Source: Sphingopyxis sp. YR583 | GTDB taxonomy: Bacteria; Pseudomonadota; Alphaproteobacteria; Sphingomonadales; Sphingomonadaceae | Length of the DNA: 64,000 nucleotides | Assembly: GCF_900108295.1 (NCBI RefSeq) | Contig: NZ_FNWK01000001.1 | Location: forward strand, 1,488,001 to 1,552,000 | Direction of reading: 5' to 3' | Part shown: positions 44,195 to 52,143 of the stretch, one piece after another | Numbering within the stretch: position 1 is the stretch's first letter | Layout of the letters: the number at the start of each line of letters is the position of its first letter | Made by a program: the position numbers and the translations under genes | Notes under the pieces: model-generated | Seen by the model: the letters and a program-made list of their open reading frames with translations, nothing else | What the model was told of the DNA's origin: nothing | Database searches by the model: none

Positions 44195-45469
44195 ATGCCA
44201 AATGATTTTCCATCCCGCCCGTCCGATCCGCAAAATGCCGTCGTCATCGGCGGCGGCGTTGTCGGCCTCGCCACCGCTATCACGCTGCAAACGCACGGTA
44301 TTGCAGTTACGTTGATCGATTCGTCCCCACCGTCCCCGGCGGCATCATGGGGCAATGCGGGCCATATCGCCATCGAACAGATCGAACCGCTCGCGTCGCG
44401 CGCGACGATCCGTTCGATGCCGCGCCGCCTGTTCTGGCGCGGCGGCGCGCTGTCACTGCCATGGCGCGATATCGGCGCATGGCTGCCTTTCTCGCTGCGG
44501 TTGATCACCGCGACGCGCCCGGTGCGTTTCGAACGCGGCTGCGCGGCACTGGGCAGTGCGCTTGGCGATGCGATGGGGGCCTGGCGCCGCCTGCTCGGCC
44601 GAATCGGCGCCGCCGAGCTGCTGATCGAGGACGGTCATTATATCGCGTGGGAAAGCGCCGCGAGCGCGGCGAAGGGGCGGGCGCACTGGGCCGCGGCCGA
44701 TATCGGTCAAGCATCGATGCGCGATGCGACCGCTGAGGAGCTCGAAAGGCTCGCCGCACTGACATCGGCGCCGGTTGCCGGCGCCGTGCATATCGCAGGG
44801 TCGGGACAGATCGCCGACCTTGATGCGTTGGGCGCGGCGCTGCGCGCGGGTTTCGACGCTGCAGGGGGCACGCGAATCGATGCGAAGGTCGACCGTCTGG
44901 CGATCGAGGACGGCCGCGCGGTCGCGATCATCGCCGATGGTACGCGCCATACCGCCGACGCGATGGTCGTTGCAGGCGGCGTGGCGTCGGGCGCGCTGCT
45001 TGAGCCGGTCGGTCACAAGGTGCCGATCATCGCCGAGCGCGGCTACCATATCCAGTCGGCCGACACCGACTGGCCGATCGGCATGCCGCCGGTGGTGTTC
45101 GAGAACCGATCGATGATCGTCACCCGCTTCCGGTCGGGCCTGCGCGCGGCAAGCTTCGTCGAATTCGGCCGCGCCGCGAGCGCCGCCGATCCGCGCAAAT
45201 GGGGGCGGCTGCGCGGCCACGTCGCAGCGCTCGGCCTGCCCTTCGCTCTGCCCGGAGCCGAATGGATGGGCGCGCGGCCGACTTTGCCCGACTATCTGCC
45301 GGCGATCGGGCGGAGTGACCGCGCGGCCAACCTCTTCTATGCCTTCGGGCACCAGCATCTCGGCCTGACACTCGCCGCGACGACGGGCGACGCCGTCGCC
45401 GCGCTCGTCGCAGGCGATGCACCGCCTTTCGACCTTGCCCCCTTCGATCTCAAACGTTTTGGAGCCTGA
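44195..45469 (+). CDS. FAD-dependent D-amino-acid dehydrogenase, probably D-hydroxyproline dehydrogenase
   Basis: This is a 424-residue DAO-family flavoprotein. The FAD loop VVIGGGVVGLATA starts near residue 16, SWGNAGHIA is the DadA-type second motif, and a C-terminal FYAFGHQHLGLTLA block closes the fold. It should oxidise cis-4-hydroxy-D-proline to 1-pyrroline-4-hydroxy-2-carboxylate, passing electrons to quinone or oxygen. No Shine-Dalgarno is seen before the ATG at 44195, and the predicted -10 ends 6 bases upstream, so the mRNA may be leaderless. It lies one base from the M24 peptidase gene. Confidence 0.87.
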   Translation: MPNDFPSRPSDPQNAVVIGGGVVGLATAITLQTHGIAVTLIDSSPPSPAASWGNAGHIAIEQIEPLASRATIRSMPRRLFWRGGALSLPWRDIGAWLPFSLRLITATRPVRFERGCAALGSALGDAMGAWRRLLGRIGAAELLIEDGHYIAWESAASAAKGRAHWAAADIGQASMRDATAEELERLAALTSAPVAGAVHIAGSGQIADLDALGAALRAGFDAAGGTRIDAKVDRLAIEDGRAVAIIADGTRHTADAMVVAGGVASGALLEPVGHKVPIIAERGYHIQSADTDWPIGMPPVVFENRSMIVTRFRSGLRAASFVEFGRAASAADPRKWGRLRGHVAALGLPFALPGAEWMGARPTLPDYLPAIGRSDRAANLFYAFGHQHLGLTLAATTGDAVAALVAGDAPPFDLAPFDLKRFGA

Positions 45470-45470
45470 C

Positions 45471-46673
45471 ATGACCAGCGGAATCGGCGGATCGACCGCC
45501 GCACAGGAACTTGCCGCCATCACCCCATGGGCCGACCGCGCCGCGCCGATCACCGCCACCGAGCGCGAGGCGCGCATCGAAAAGGCACGGCGGCTGATGC
45601 GCGAAAACGGCGCCGACGCGCTGCTGGTCGGGGCGGGCGCAAGCCTGCGCTATTTTGCGGGTATTCCCTGGGGCGCGAGCGAGCGGCTCGTCGCGATGCT
45701 TCTGCCCGCCAAGGGCAAGCCGATCGTGATCGCGCCCGCGTTCGAACTCGGCACGCTGGAGGCTGACCTGAAGGTCGAGGTCGAGTTCCGCTTGTGGGAG
45801 GAGGATGAGAGTCCGTCCGAACTGGTCGTCGGCGCCCTGCGCGAGATCGGCGCGGCGACGCTCGCGATCGACCCCGCGATGGCGTTTCTGTTCGTCGACC
45901 GCATCCGCCGCGCCGGGCCGACGCTCGACATCGTCGAAGGCGGGCCGATCGTCGACGGGTGCCGGATGTATAAATCGGCGACCGAACTCGCGCTGCTCCA
46001 GCAGGCGAAGTCGATGACACTCGAAGTGCACCGTCGCGCCGCGCGCATCCTCGCCCCCGGCATCCGCGCGAGCGAGGTCACGCGGTTTCTGGACGAGGCG
46101 CACCGCGCGATCGGCGCGCCCGGCGGCAACAGCTTCTGTATCGTCCAGTTCGGCCGCTCGACCGCCTTCCCGCACGGGCTTCCCGGCGATGCGCAATTGC
46201 AGGAAGGCGACGTCGTGCTGATCGACGTCGGCTGCGTCATCGAAGGGTATAACTCCGACATCACGCGTACCTATGTCTTCGGCGACGCGAATGACGAGCA
46301 GCGGCACATCTGGGCGCTGGAAAAGGAGGCACAGGCGGCCGCCTTCGACGCCGCACGCCCCGGTCGGCCGTGCGAAGAGGTCGATGCCGCAGCGCGCGCC
46401 GTGCTCGAAAAGGCGGGGCTCGGTCCCGACTATCGCCTGCCCGGCCTGCCGCACCGCACCGGTCACGGCATTGGCCTGTCGATCCACGAGCCCGCCTATC
46501 TGGTGCGCGGCGACACGACGCCGCTCGCGCCCGGCATGTGTTTTTCGAACGAGCCGATGATCGTCATCCCCGACCGCTTCGGCGTCCGGCTGGAAGATCA
46601 TTTCTACATGACCGAGAGCGGTCCGCGCTGGTTCACCGAACCGTCGCCCGCGATCGACCGGCCGTTCGGTTAG
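45471..46673 (+). CDS. M24-family Xaa-Pro aminopeptidase/prolidase
   Basis: This is a 400-residue creatinase-fold peptidase. The C-terminal pita-bread domain has the five metal ligands of the family: aspartates in LIDVGCVIEGYNSDITRTY, histidine in HRTGHGIG, and glutamates in SNEPMI and LEDHF. It has no signal peptide, so it works in the cytoplasm. It should release an N-terminal residue before proline or hydroxyproline. Linked to the flavoprotein by a one-base gap, it would feed freed hydroxyproline into the pathway. The ATG is preceded by GGAG. Confidence 0.92.
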   Translation: MTSGIGGSTAAQELAAITPWADRAAPITATEREARIEKARRLMRENGADALLVGAGASLRYFAGIPWGASERLVAMLLPAKGKPIVIAPAFELGTLEADLKVEVEFRLWEEDESPSELVVGALREIGAATLAIDPAMAFLFVDRIRRAGPTLDIVEGGPIVDGCRMYKSATELALLQQAKSMTLEVHRRAARILAPGIRASEVTRFLDEAHRAIGAPGGNSFCIVQFGRSTAFPHGLPGDAQLQEGDVVLIDVGCVIEGYNSDITRTYVFGDANDEQRHIWALEKEAQAAAFDAARPGRPCEEVDAAARAVLEKAGLGPDYRLPGLPHRTGHGIGLSIHEPAYLVRGDTTPLAPGMCFSNEPMIVIPDRFGVRLEDHFYMTESGPRWFTEPSPAIDRPFG

Positions 46674-47689
46674 CCCAATAGCGCCCGCACATCTTCATAG
46701 AGTTGCCGCGGCACCTCCACGCCGTTCGCAAGACTGCGCGCACGCGCTTCGAAGCGTCGCTGCGACGGCAGCCGCGCGCCCTGACCCGTGATCGCGTCGA
46801 ATATCTGCTCGGCACGCTCGATATGTCGCGCCGCCTCGGCTCCCAGAAAGCCCGCCGGATCGATCGCAAGGATGAATTCGCCGCCGATCGGCGACGAGCC
46901 GGCACCATCGTCGAGCGCAATCGATTCGGCGCTGGTCAGGTCGCCGATCAGCGGGCCCGCGATCAGTTCGACCATCGTCGCGAGCGCCGAACCCTTGTGC
47001 CCGCCGAACGTCAGCATCGCGCCGTCGAGCGCGGCCTTCGCATCGGTCGTCGGGCGTCCCTCGGCATCCACACCCCAGCCCTCGGGGATCGGCTTGCCCG
47101 CGCGGCGATGCAGTTCGATCTCGCCGCGCGCGACCGCGCTCGTCGCGAAATCAAACACATAGGGATAGTCGCCCGGGCGCGGCCAGCCGAAGGCGACCGG
47201 ATTGGTACCGAACAGCGGCTTGATCCCGCCCGCGGGCGCGACCCAGGCATGGCTGGGGGTGCAGGCAAAGGCAACGAGTCCGGCCGCCGCGACCGCCTCC
47301 ACCTCGGGCCACAGGGCGGCGAAATGGACGCAATGGTTGATCCCGAGTGCGGCAATGCCATTCTGCCGCGCCTTTTCGACGAGCAGGGGCAGGCCTTCGT
47401 GAAACGCGGCCTGGGCGAACCCACCGGCGGCATCGACGCGGACAAGCGCGCGCGCGACATCGTGCACAACGGGCACGGCATCCTTGACCACCTTGCCGGT
47501 CCGGAGTGTGTTCACGCACACGAGCAGGCGATAGATACCGTGACTTGCGCATTCGTCGCGTTCACCGGCGACGATCGTTGCCGTTACAGCCTCGACATGG
47601 CGCGCCGAGAGGCCATGATGCGTCAGGATATCGCGCGACAGCGCGGTCACTTCGTCCAGCGAAAGTCGGACTTTTTCGTCGCTCATCAT
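46670..47689 (-). CDS. Ldh/Mdh-family NAD(P)-dependent oxidoreductase (ketimine-reductase-like)
   Basis: This is a 339-residue member of the LDH2/MDH2 family, which includes ureidoglycolate dehydrogenase and Delta1-piperideine/pyrroline-2-carboxylate reductase. Conserved blocks include the catalytic-histidine region INHCVHFAALWPEVE, GTNPVAFGWP and FGGHKGSALA. In this context, reduction of pyrroline-2-carboxylate to L-proline is likely. The start is a double ATG at 47686/47689 with only a weak GAAAGAAG upstream. It shares the GTATAC promoter with the GH127 gene and overlaps the M24 gene by 4 bases at its end. Confidence 0.85.
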   Translation of the reverse strand: MMSDEKVRLSLDEVTALSRDILTHHGLSARHVEAVTATIVAGERDECASHGIYRLLVCVNTLRTGKVVKDAVPVVHDVARALVRVDAAGGFAQAAFHEGLPLLVEKARQNGIAALGINHCVHFAALWPEVEAVAAAGLVAFACTPSHAWVAPAGGIKPLFGTNPVAFGWPRPGDYPYVFDFATSAVARGEIELHRRAGKPIPEGWGVDAEGRPTTDAKAALDGAMLTFGGHKGSALATMVELIAGPLIGDLTSAESIALDDGAGSSPIGGEFILAIDPAGFLGAEAARHIERAEQIFDAITGQGARLPSQRRFEARARSLANGVEVPRQLYEDVRALLG

Positions 47690-47736
47690 TCTTCTTTCAT
47701 CAAATGTTCCACGGGCGATCATAGCCGCTTGCATAT

Positions 47737-47748
47737 TTCGTATACTAT
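47737..47748. promoter_or_regulatory. GTATAC palindrome in divergent promoter (GntR operator candidate 4)
   Basis: TTCGTATACTAT matches ATCGTATACGAT at 10 of 12 positions. It is set in a larger dyad with arms GCATATT (47731-47737) and AATATGC (47751-47757). A perfect TATAAT (47748-47753) for the GH127 gene overlaps its right side. It lies between the Ldh-family gene and the GH127 gene. Confidence 0.6.
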
Positions 47749-47792
47749 ATAATATGCTGCTGCCAAGGCGGGCGAAGACTCAGGGGAGCATG

Positions 47793-50180
47793 ATGCGAAT
47801 ATGGCACGTCGATCGCCGTACCTTGCTTGCGGGCGCCGCGTCGCTGGCGCTTGCCCCTGTTTTTGCGCGCGCCGCGCCGGTCGCACCGACGGCTTTCGGC
47901 CCCGCAAAGCCGCTGCCGCTGTCGGCGGTGCGTCTGCTCGATTCACCCTGGGGCGACGCCGTCGAGGGCAATCGCCGCTATCTCCATGCGCTCGAACCCG
48001 ACCGGCTGCTCCATAATTTCCGGACCAGCGCGGGGCTCGCTCCCAAGGGCGCGGTCTATGGCGGATGGGAAAGCGATACGATCGCCGGGCATAGCCTCGG
48101 TCATTATCTGACCGGCCTGTCGCTGATGTACGCCCAGACGGGCGACGCCGAGTGCAAGCGCCGCGTCGATTATATCGTGAGCGAACTCGCCGAAGCGCAG
48201 GTGGCGCATGGCGATGGCTATGTCGCGGGCTTCACGCGCAAGCGCGGCAATATCGTCGAGGACGGCAAGCTGCTGTTCGCCGAGCTGAAGCGCGGCGACA
48301 TCCGCTCGATGGGCTTCGACCTCAACGGATGCTGGGTGCCCTTCTACAACTGGCACAAATTGTTCGCGGGGCTGTTCGATGCCGATGCGCTGTGCGGCAA
48401 TGCGAAGGCGCTGCCCGTCGCGGTCGGGCTTGGCCTCTATATCGACGATGTGTTCGCCGCGCTGAACGACGAACAGGTCCAGCAGATACTCGATTGCGAG
48501 CATGGCGGGATCAACGAAAGCTTTGCCGAACTCCATGCGCGGACGAAAGACCCACGCTGGCTGCGCCTCGCCGAACGGCTGCGTCATCGCAAGATTCTCG
48601 ATCCGCTGACCGAGGGCAAGGATTCGCTGCCGTGGATCCATGCCAATACGCAAATCCCCAAGATCATCGGACTTGCCCGCCTGCACGAACTTACGGGCAG
48701 GAAAGGCGACGCCGATGCCGCGCGTTTCTTCTGGGAAACGGTGGTCCGCGACTACACCTATGTCATCGGCGGCAACGCCGACCGCGAATATTTCCCGGCA
48801 CCGCGGACGATCTCGAAACATATCACCGAGCAGACGTGCGAGAGCTGCAACAGCTATAATATGCTCAAGCTCACCCGCCACCTGTATGGCTGGCGGCCCG
48901 AAGCGCGGCTGTTCGACTATTATGAGCGCGCGCACACCAACCATATCCTCGCGCATCAGGATCCGACGACGGGCATGTTCGCCTATATGGTGCCGCTGAT
49001 GTCGGGGTCGGCGCGCAAATTTTCAGAACCATTCGACGATTTCTGGTGCTGCGTCGGATCGGGGATGGAGAGCCACGCCAAGCATGGCGATTCGGCGTGG
49101 TGGCAGAGCGGCGACACCTTGCTGGTCAATCTCTACATCGCCTCGACCGCGGACTGGGCTGAGCAAGGCGCTGCGTTCCGTATGGAAACTGCCTATCCGT
49201 TCGGCGACCGCATCGATCTCACGCTGGAGACGCTGGACCGTCCGCGCGACTTTGCGGTGGCGCTGCGCATCCCCGGCTGGTGCGAAGCTGCGGCGCTGAC
49301 GGTGAACGGCAAGCCGGTGCCCGCCGGAGCACCCGGCGATTATGCGGTAATCCGCCGCCGCTGGGCGAAGGGCGACCGGATCGCGCTGACGCTGCCGATG
49401 CGGCTGCGCACCGAAAGCGCGAACGACGACGCGTCGACCGTTGCACTGCTTCATGGCCCGGTCGTACTCGCAGCCGACCTTGGCTCCGCCGACCAGCCGT
49501 TCGACGGTCCCGCCCCGGCGCTCGTCGCGGCGGACCTGCTTGCGGGCTTCACAGCCGTCGACGCGGCGGCTGGCAAGTTCCGTACTACCGGCATCGCTCG
49601 GCCCGCCGATCTCGCCTTCGCCCCCTTCTTCCAGCAGCGCGGTCGCCGTACCGCGGTCTATTTCAAGAGCTTCGACGATGCCGGTTGGGCGAGCGAGCAG
49701 GTCGCCTTCGCCGCCGAACATGCGCGGCAGCAGGATCTCGCGCGGCGCTCGGTCGATGTCATGAACCTCGGCGAGATGCAGCCCGAGCGCGATCATGCGC
49801 TGACCGCCAAGAACAGCTATGCCGTCACCTATCGCGGGCGCCACGGGCGCGACGCGCGGACCTTCGGCTTTTTCGAATATCGGGCGAAGGTGCGCCCGGG
49901 GCCGCTGATACTGCAGGCGACCTATTGGGGCGAGGAACGGAACAAGCTGTTCGACATCCTCATCGACGGGACGAAAATCGCGACGCAAGCGCTCGATGGC
50001 GGCCATCCTGGCGAATTCTTCGAGATCGATTATCCGATCCCTGCCGAACTGACCCGCGGCAAGGACAGCGTTCTGGTCCGCTTCCAGCCGGCCAACGACA
50101 CGACACGCTGCGGCCCCGTCTTCGGCGTCCGCATCTTCACGCCCGCTTCGGCCGCCGAAACAACCAAAGGGGCGGTCTGA
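47793..50180 (+). CDS. GH127 beta-L-arabinofuranosidase-like glycoside hydrolase, Tat-exported
   Basis: This is a 795-residue DUF1680/GH127 protein. The N-terminus has DRRTLLAGAASLAL, a twin-arginine-type signal. The zinc-cysteine active site of the family is intact: Glu346, Cys349 and Cys352 in EQTCESCNSY, and Cys419-Cys420 in FWCCVGSG. In the founding member HypBA1, a cysteine acts as nucleophile and the enzyme releases L-arabinofuranose from beta-1,2 chains on hydroxyproline. C-terminal beta-sandwich domains follow. Hydroxyproline catabolic genes next to it support the same substrate here. The ATG at 47793 follows CAGGGGAG; ATG 47790 is possible. Confidence 0.9.
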   Translation: MRIWHVDRRTLLAGAASLALAPVFARAAPVAPTAFGPAKPLPLSAVRLLDSPWGDAVEGNRRYLHALEPDRLLHNFRTSAGLAPKGAVYGGWESDTIAGHSLGHYLTGLSLMYAQTGDAECKRRVDYIVSELAEAQVAHGDGYVAGFTRKRGNIVEDGKLLFAELKRGDIRSMGFDLNGCWVPFYNWHKLFAGLFDADALCGNAKALPVAVGLGLYIDDVFAALNDEQVQQILDCEHGGINESFAELHARTKDPRWLRLAERLRHRKILDPLTEGKDSLPWIHANTQIPKIIGLARLHELTGRKGDADAARFFWETVVRDYTYVIGGNADREYFPAPRTISKHITEQTCESCNSYNMLKLTRHLYGWRPEARLFDYYERAHTNHILAHQDPTTGMFAYMVPLMSGSARKFSEPFDDFWCCVGSGMESHAKHGDSAWWQSGDTLLVNLYIASTADWAEQGAAFRMETAYPFGDRIDLTLETLDRPRDFAVALRIPGWCEAAALTVNGKPVPAGAPGDYAVIRRRWAKGDRIALTLPMRLRTESANDDASTVALLHGPVVLAADLGSADQPFDGPAPALVAADLLAGFTAVDAAAGKFRTTGIARPADLAFAPFFQQRGRRTAVYFKSFDDAGWASEQVAFAAEHARQQDLARRSVDVMNLGEMQPERDHALTAKNSYAVTYRGRHGRDARTFGFFEYRAKVRPGPLILQATYWGEERNKLFDILIDGTKIATQALDGGHPGEFFEIDYPIPAELTRGKDSVLVRFQPANDTTRCGPVFGVRIFTPASAAETTKGAV

Positions 50181-50217
50181 CGCACGCATATCCGGTAGGG
50201 AAAAAGGGGGTCGCAAG

Positions 50218-50367
50218 ATGGACAGACGCTATCGATTGCTGGTCAAGCCGGGTCCGGTGTGGCCCGCGCCCCGTAATTCGCACTTCGGGTCGATCGAGCG
50301 CAATCCCGACGGCAGCCTGACCGGCGTCGCCGACCCCCGCCGCGCCGGCCTCGCCGCCGGCTACTGA
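50218..50367 (+). pseudogene. 49-residue frame like a gamma-glutamyltransferase C-terminus
   Basis: An ATG at 50218 preceded by AAGGGGG (7-base spacing) opens a 49-residue frame ending TGA. The end, SLTGVADPRRAGLAAGY, resembles the usual C-terminus of gamma-glutamyltransferases (DPR-x-(D/A)G-x-AAGY), and HFGSIER fits the strand just before it. No other part of such a gene is near: the GH127 gene ends 37 bases upstream. It is either a remnant of a lost gamma-glutamyltransferase gene or a small gene re-used with its own ribosome site. Confidence 0.6.
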
Positions 50368-50386
50368 TCAACAGAGAGGAATTTCG

Positions 50387-52135
50387 ATGCGATATCTCGC
50401 TCCCGCGCTGCTGGCCGTCTCGGCCATCGCGCTGTCCGCACCCGCATTCGCGCAAGCTCCGCAATCGGTCGCACAATCGGCCGACGCGCGGCTGAAGGCG
50501 CTCTATGACGCCGAATGGCAATGGCGTACGCAAGAACTTGCGCTCGATCCCGACGGTGAACGCGAGGGTAGCGACCGCCTGCCGAATGTCGATGCCGCGA
50601 GCCAGGCGCGCCGTGCCGCCTATTGGAACAACGCGCTGACGGAACTGAACAAGATCCCCTTCGACCAGTTGTCGCCCGAAGAGCGGATCAACGCCGAGGT
50701 GTTCAAGACCGCGCTTGAGGAATTCGCGCTCGAACAAAAATATCGCGAATATGAGGATCCCTTCGGTTTCTGGACGTGGATCGCACCGCGTGGCGGACTG
50801 TCGGGGGCACAGGCCTATCGCAACTATATCAAGCGGCTGGGCGACATGCCGCGCTATGTCGACGAGCAGATCGTCAACATGCGCGCGGGCCTCAAGCGCG
50901 GCTTTACCAAACCGCGCGTCTCGCTCGCGGGCCGCGACGCGCCGATCGCGCCGCTGGCTGATTCCAATATCGACAAGAACCCGCTCTTCGTCACCTTCGC
51001 GGCGATCCCCGGCAACATCCCCGAAGGCGAACGCACGGCTCTCGTCGCCGAGGGCCGTGCCGCGGTCGCCGCCGCCGCGCCCGCCTTCGCCAAATTGCGC
51101 GCCTTTGTCCGCGACGAATATATTCCGAACGCGCGCGTCCCGATCGCGGGCGAGGCGCTGCCCGACGGGAAGGCCTATTATGCCGCAAAGATCCGCCAAT
51201 ATACGACGCTCGACCTGACGCCCGAGCAGATCCACGAAATCGGGGTCAAGGAGGTGGCGCGGATCGACGCCGACATGCAGGCGACGATGAAGAAATCGGG
51301 ATGGACGGGCGATTTCCCCGGCTTCCTCCATTTCCTCAAGACCGACCCCCAGTTTACCGCGAAGACGCCTTACGAACTGATGGCGAAATCGGCCTATGTC
51401 GCGAACAAGATTAACGGCCAGCTCAAATTCCTCGTCGGCCATTTGCCGCGCTATCGTTTCACGATCCGGCAGACTCCCGACAATATCGCGCCCTTCGCGA
51501 CCGGCGGCAACGGCGGGCTCGAAAGCTGCCTGATGAACACCTATAATCTGTCGGCACGGCCGCTCTATACGATCCCGCCGCTCACCGCGCACGAATGCGC
51601 GCCGGGGCACAGCTTTCAGGCCGCGCTCGCGCTCGAGGCGCCCGACCGGCCGCAGATTCGCCGCACCACCTATTTCTCGGGCTATGGCGAAGGCTGGGGG
51701 CTCTATACCGAGTGGCTCGGCATCCAGATGGGCATTTATGAGACGCCTTATGACGAGTTCGGGCGCGAGACATACGAGATGTGGCGCGCCGCGCGGCTCG
51801 TCGTCGACACCGGGCTGCACCACAAGGGCTGGACACGCCAGCAGGCGCTCGATTTCATGAAGGCGCACACCGCATTGTCGGATCATGAGGTCACGATCGA
51901 GGTCGACCGCTACATCAACGATCCGGGGCAGGCACTTGCCTACAAGCTTGGCGAAATGCTGATCCGCCGCAAGCGCGCCGAGGCCGAAGCGAAGCTCGGT
52001 GCCAATTTCGACCAGCGCTGGTTCCACGACACTTTGCTCGGGCTGGGGTCGGTGCCGCTGCCGACGCTCGAACGTGTATTGGACGAATGGATCGCGGGCG
52101 GGGGCAAAAATCCCAATCCCGAGCCAGCGGCCTGA
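50387..52135 (+). CDS. Secreted DUF885 metallopeptidase-like protein (copy 2)
   Basis: This is a 582-residue DUF885 protein with signal peptide PALLAVSAIALSAPAFAQ. The zinc motif is HECAPGH (His402). The conserved EVDRYINDPGQALAYKLGEM block is present. The mature start SADARLKALYDAEWQWR matches copies 1 and 3. It lies 19 bases after the small gamma-glutamyltransferase-like frame and 8 bases before copy 3, so it is in the GH127 operon. Differences between the three copies suggest separate peptide preferences. Confidence 0.87.
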   Translation: MRYLAPALLAVSAIALSAPAFAQAPQSVAQSADARLKALYDAEWQWRTQELALDPDGEREGSDRLPNVDAASQARRAAYWNNALTELNKIPFDQLSPEERINAEVFKTALEEFALEQKYREYEDPFGFWTWIAPRGGLSGAQAYRNYIKRLGDMPRYVDEQIVNMRAGLKRGFTKPRVSLAGRDAPIAPLADSNIDKNPLFVTFAAIPGNIPEGERTALVAEGRAAVAAAAPAFAKLRAFVRDEYIPNARVPIAGEALPDGKAYYAAKIRQYTTLDLTPEQIHEIGVKEVARIDADMQATMKKSGWTGDFPGFLHFLKTDPQFTAKTPYELMAKSAYVANKINGQLKFLVGHLPRYRFTIRQTPDNIAPFATGGNGGLESCLMNTYNLSARPLYTIPPLTAHECAPGHSFQAALALEAPDRPQIRRTTYFSGYGEGWGLYTEWLGIQMGIYETPYDEFGRETYEMWRAARLVVDTGLHHKGWTRQQALDFMKAHTALSDHEVTIEVDRYINDPGQALAYKLGEMLIRRKRAEAEAKLGANFDQRWFHDTLLGLGSVPLPTLERVLDEWIAGGGKNPNPEPAA

Positions 52136-52143
52136 ATTTCCCG

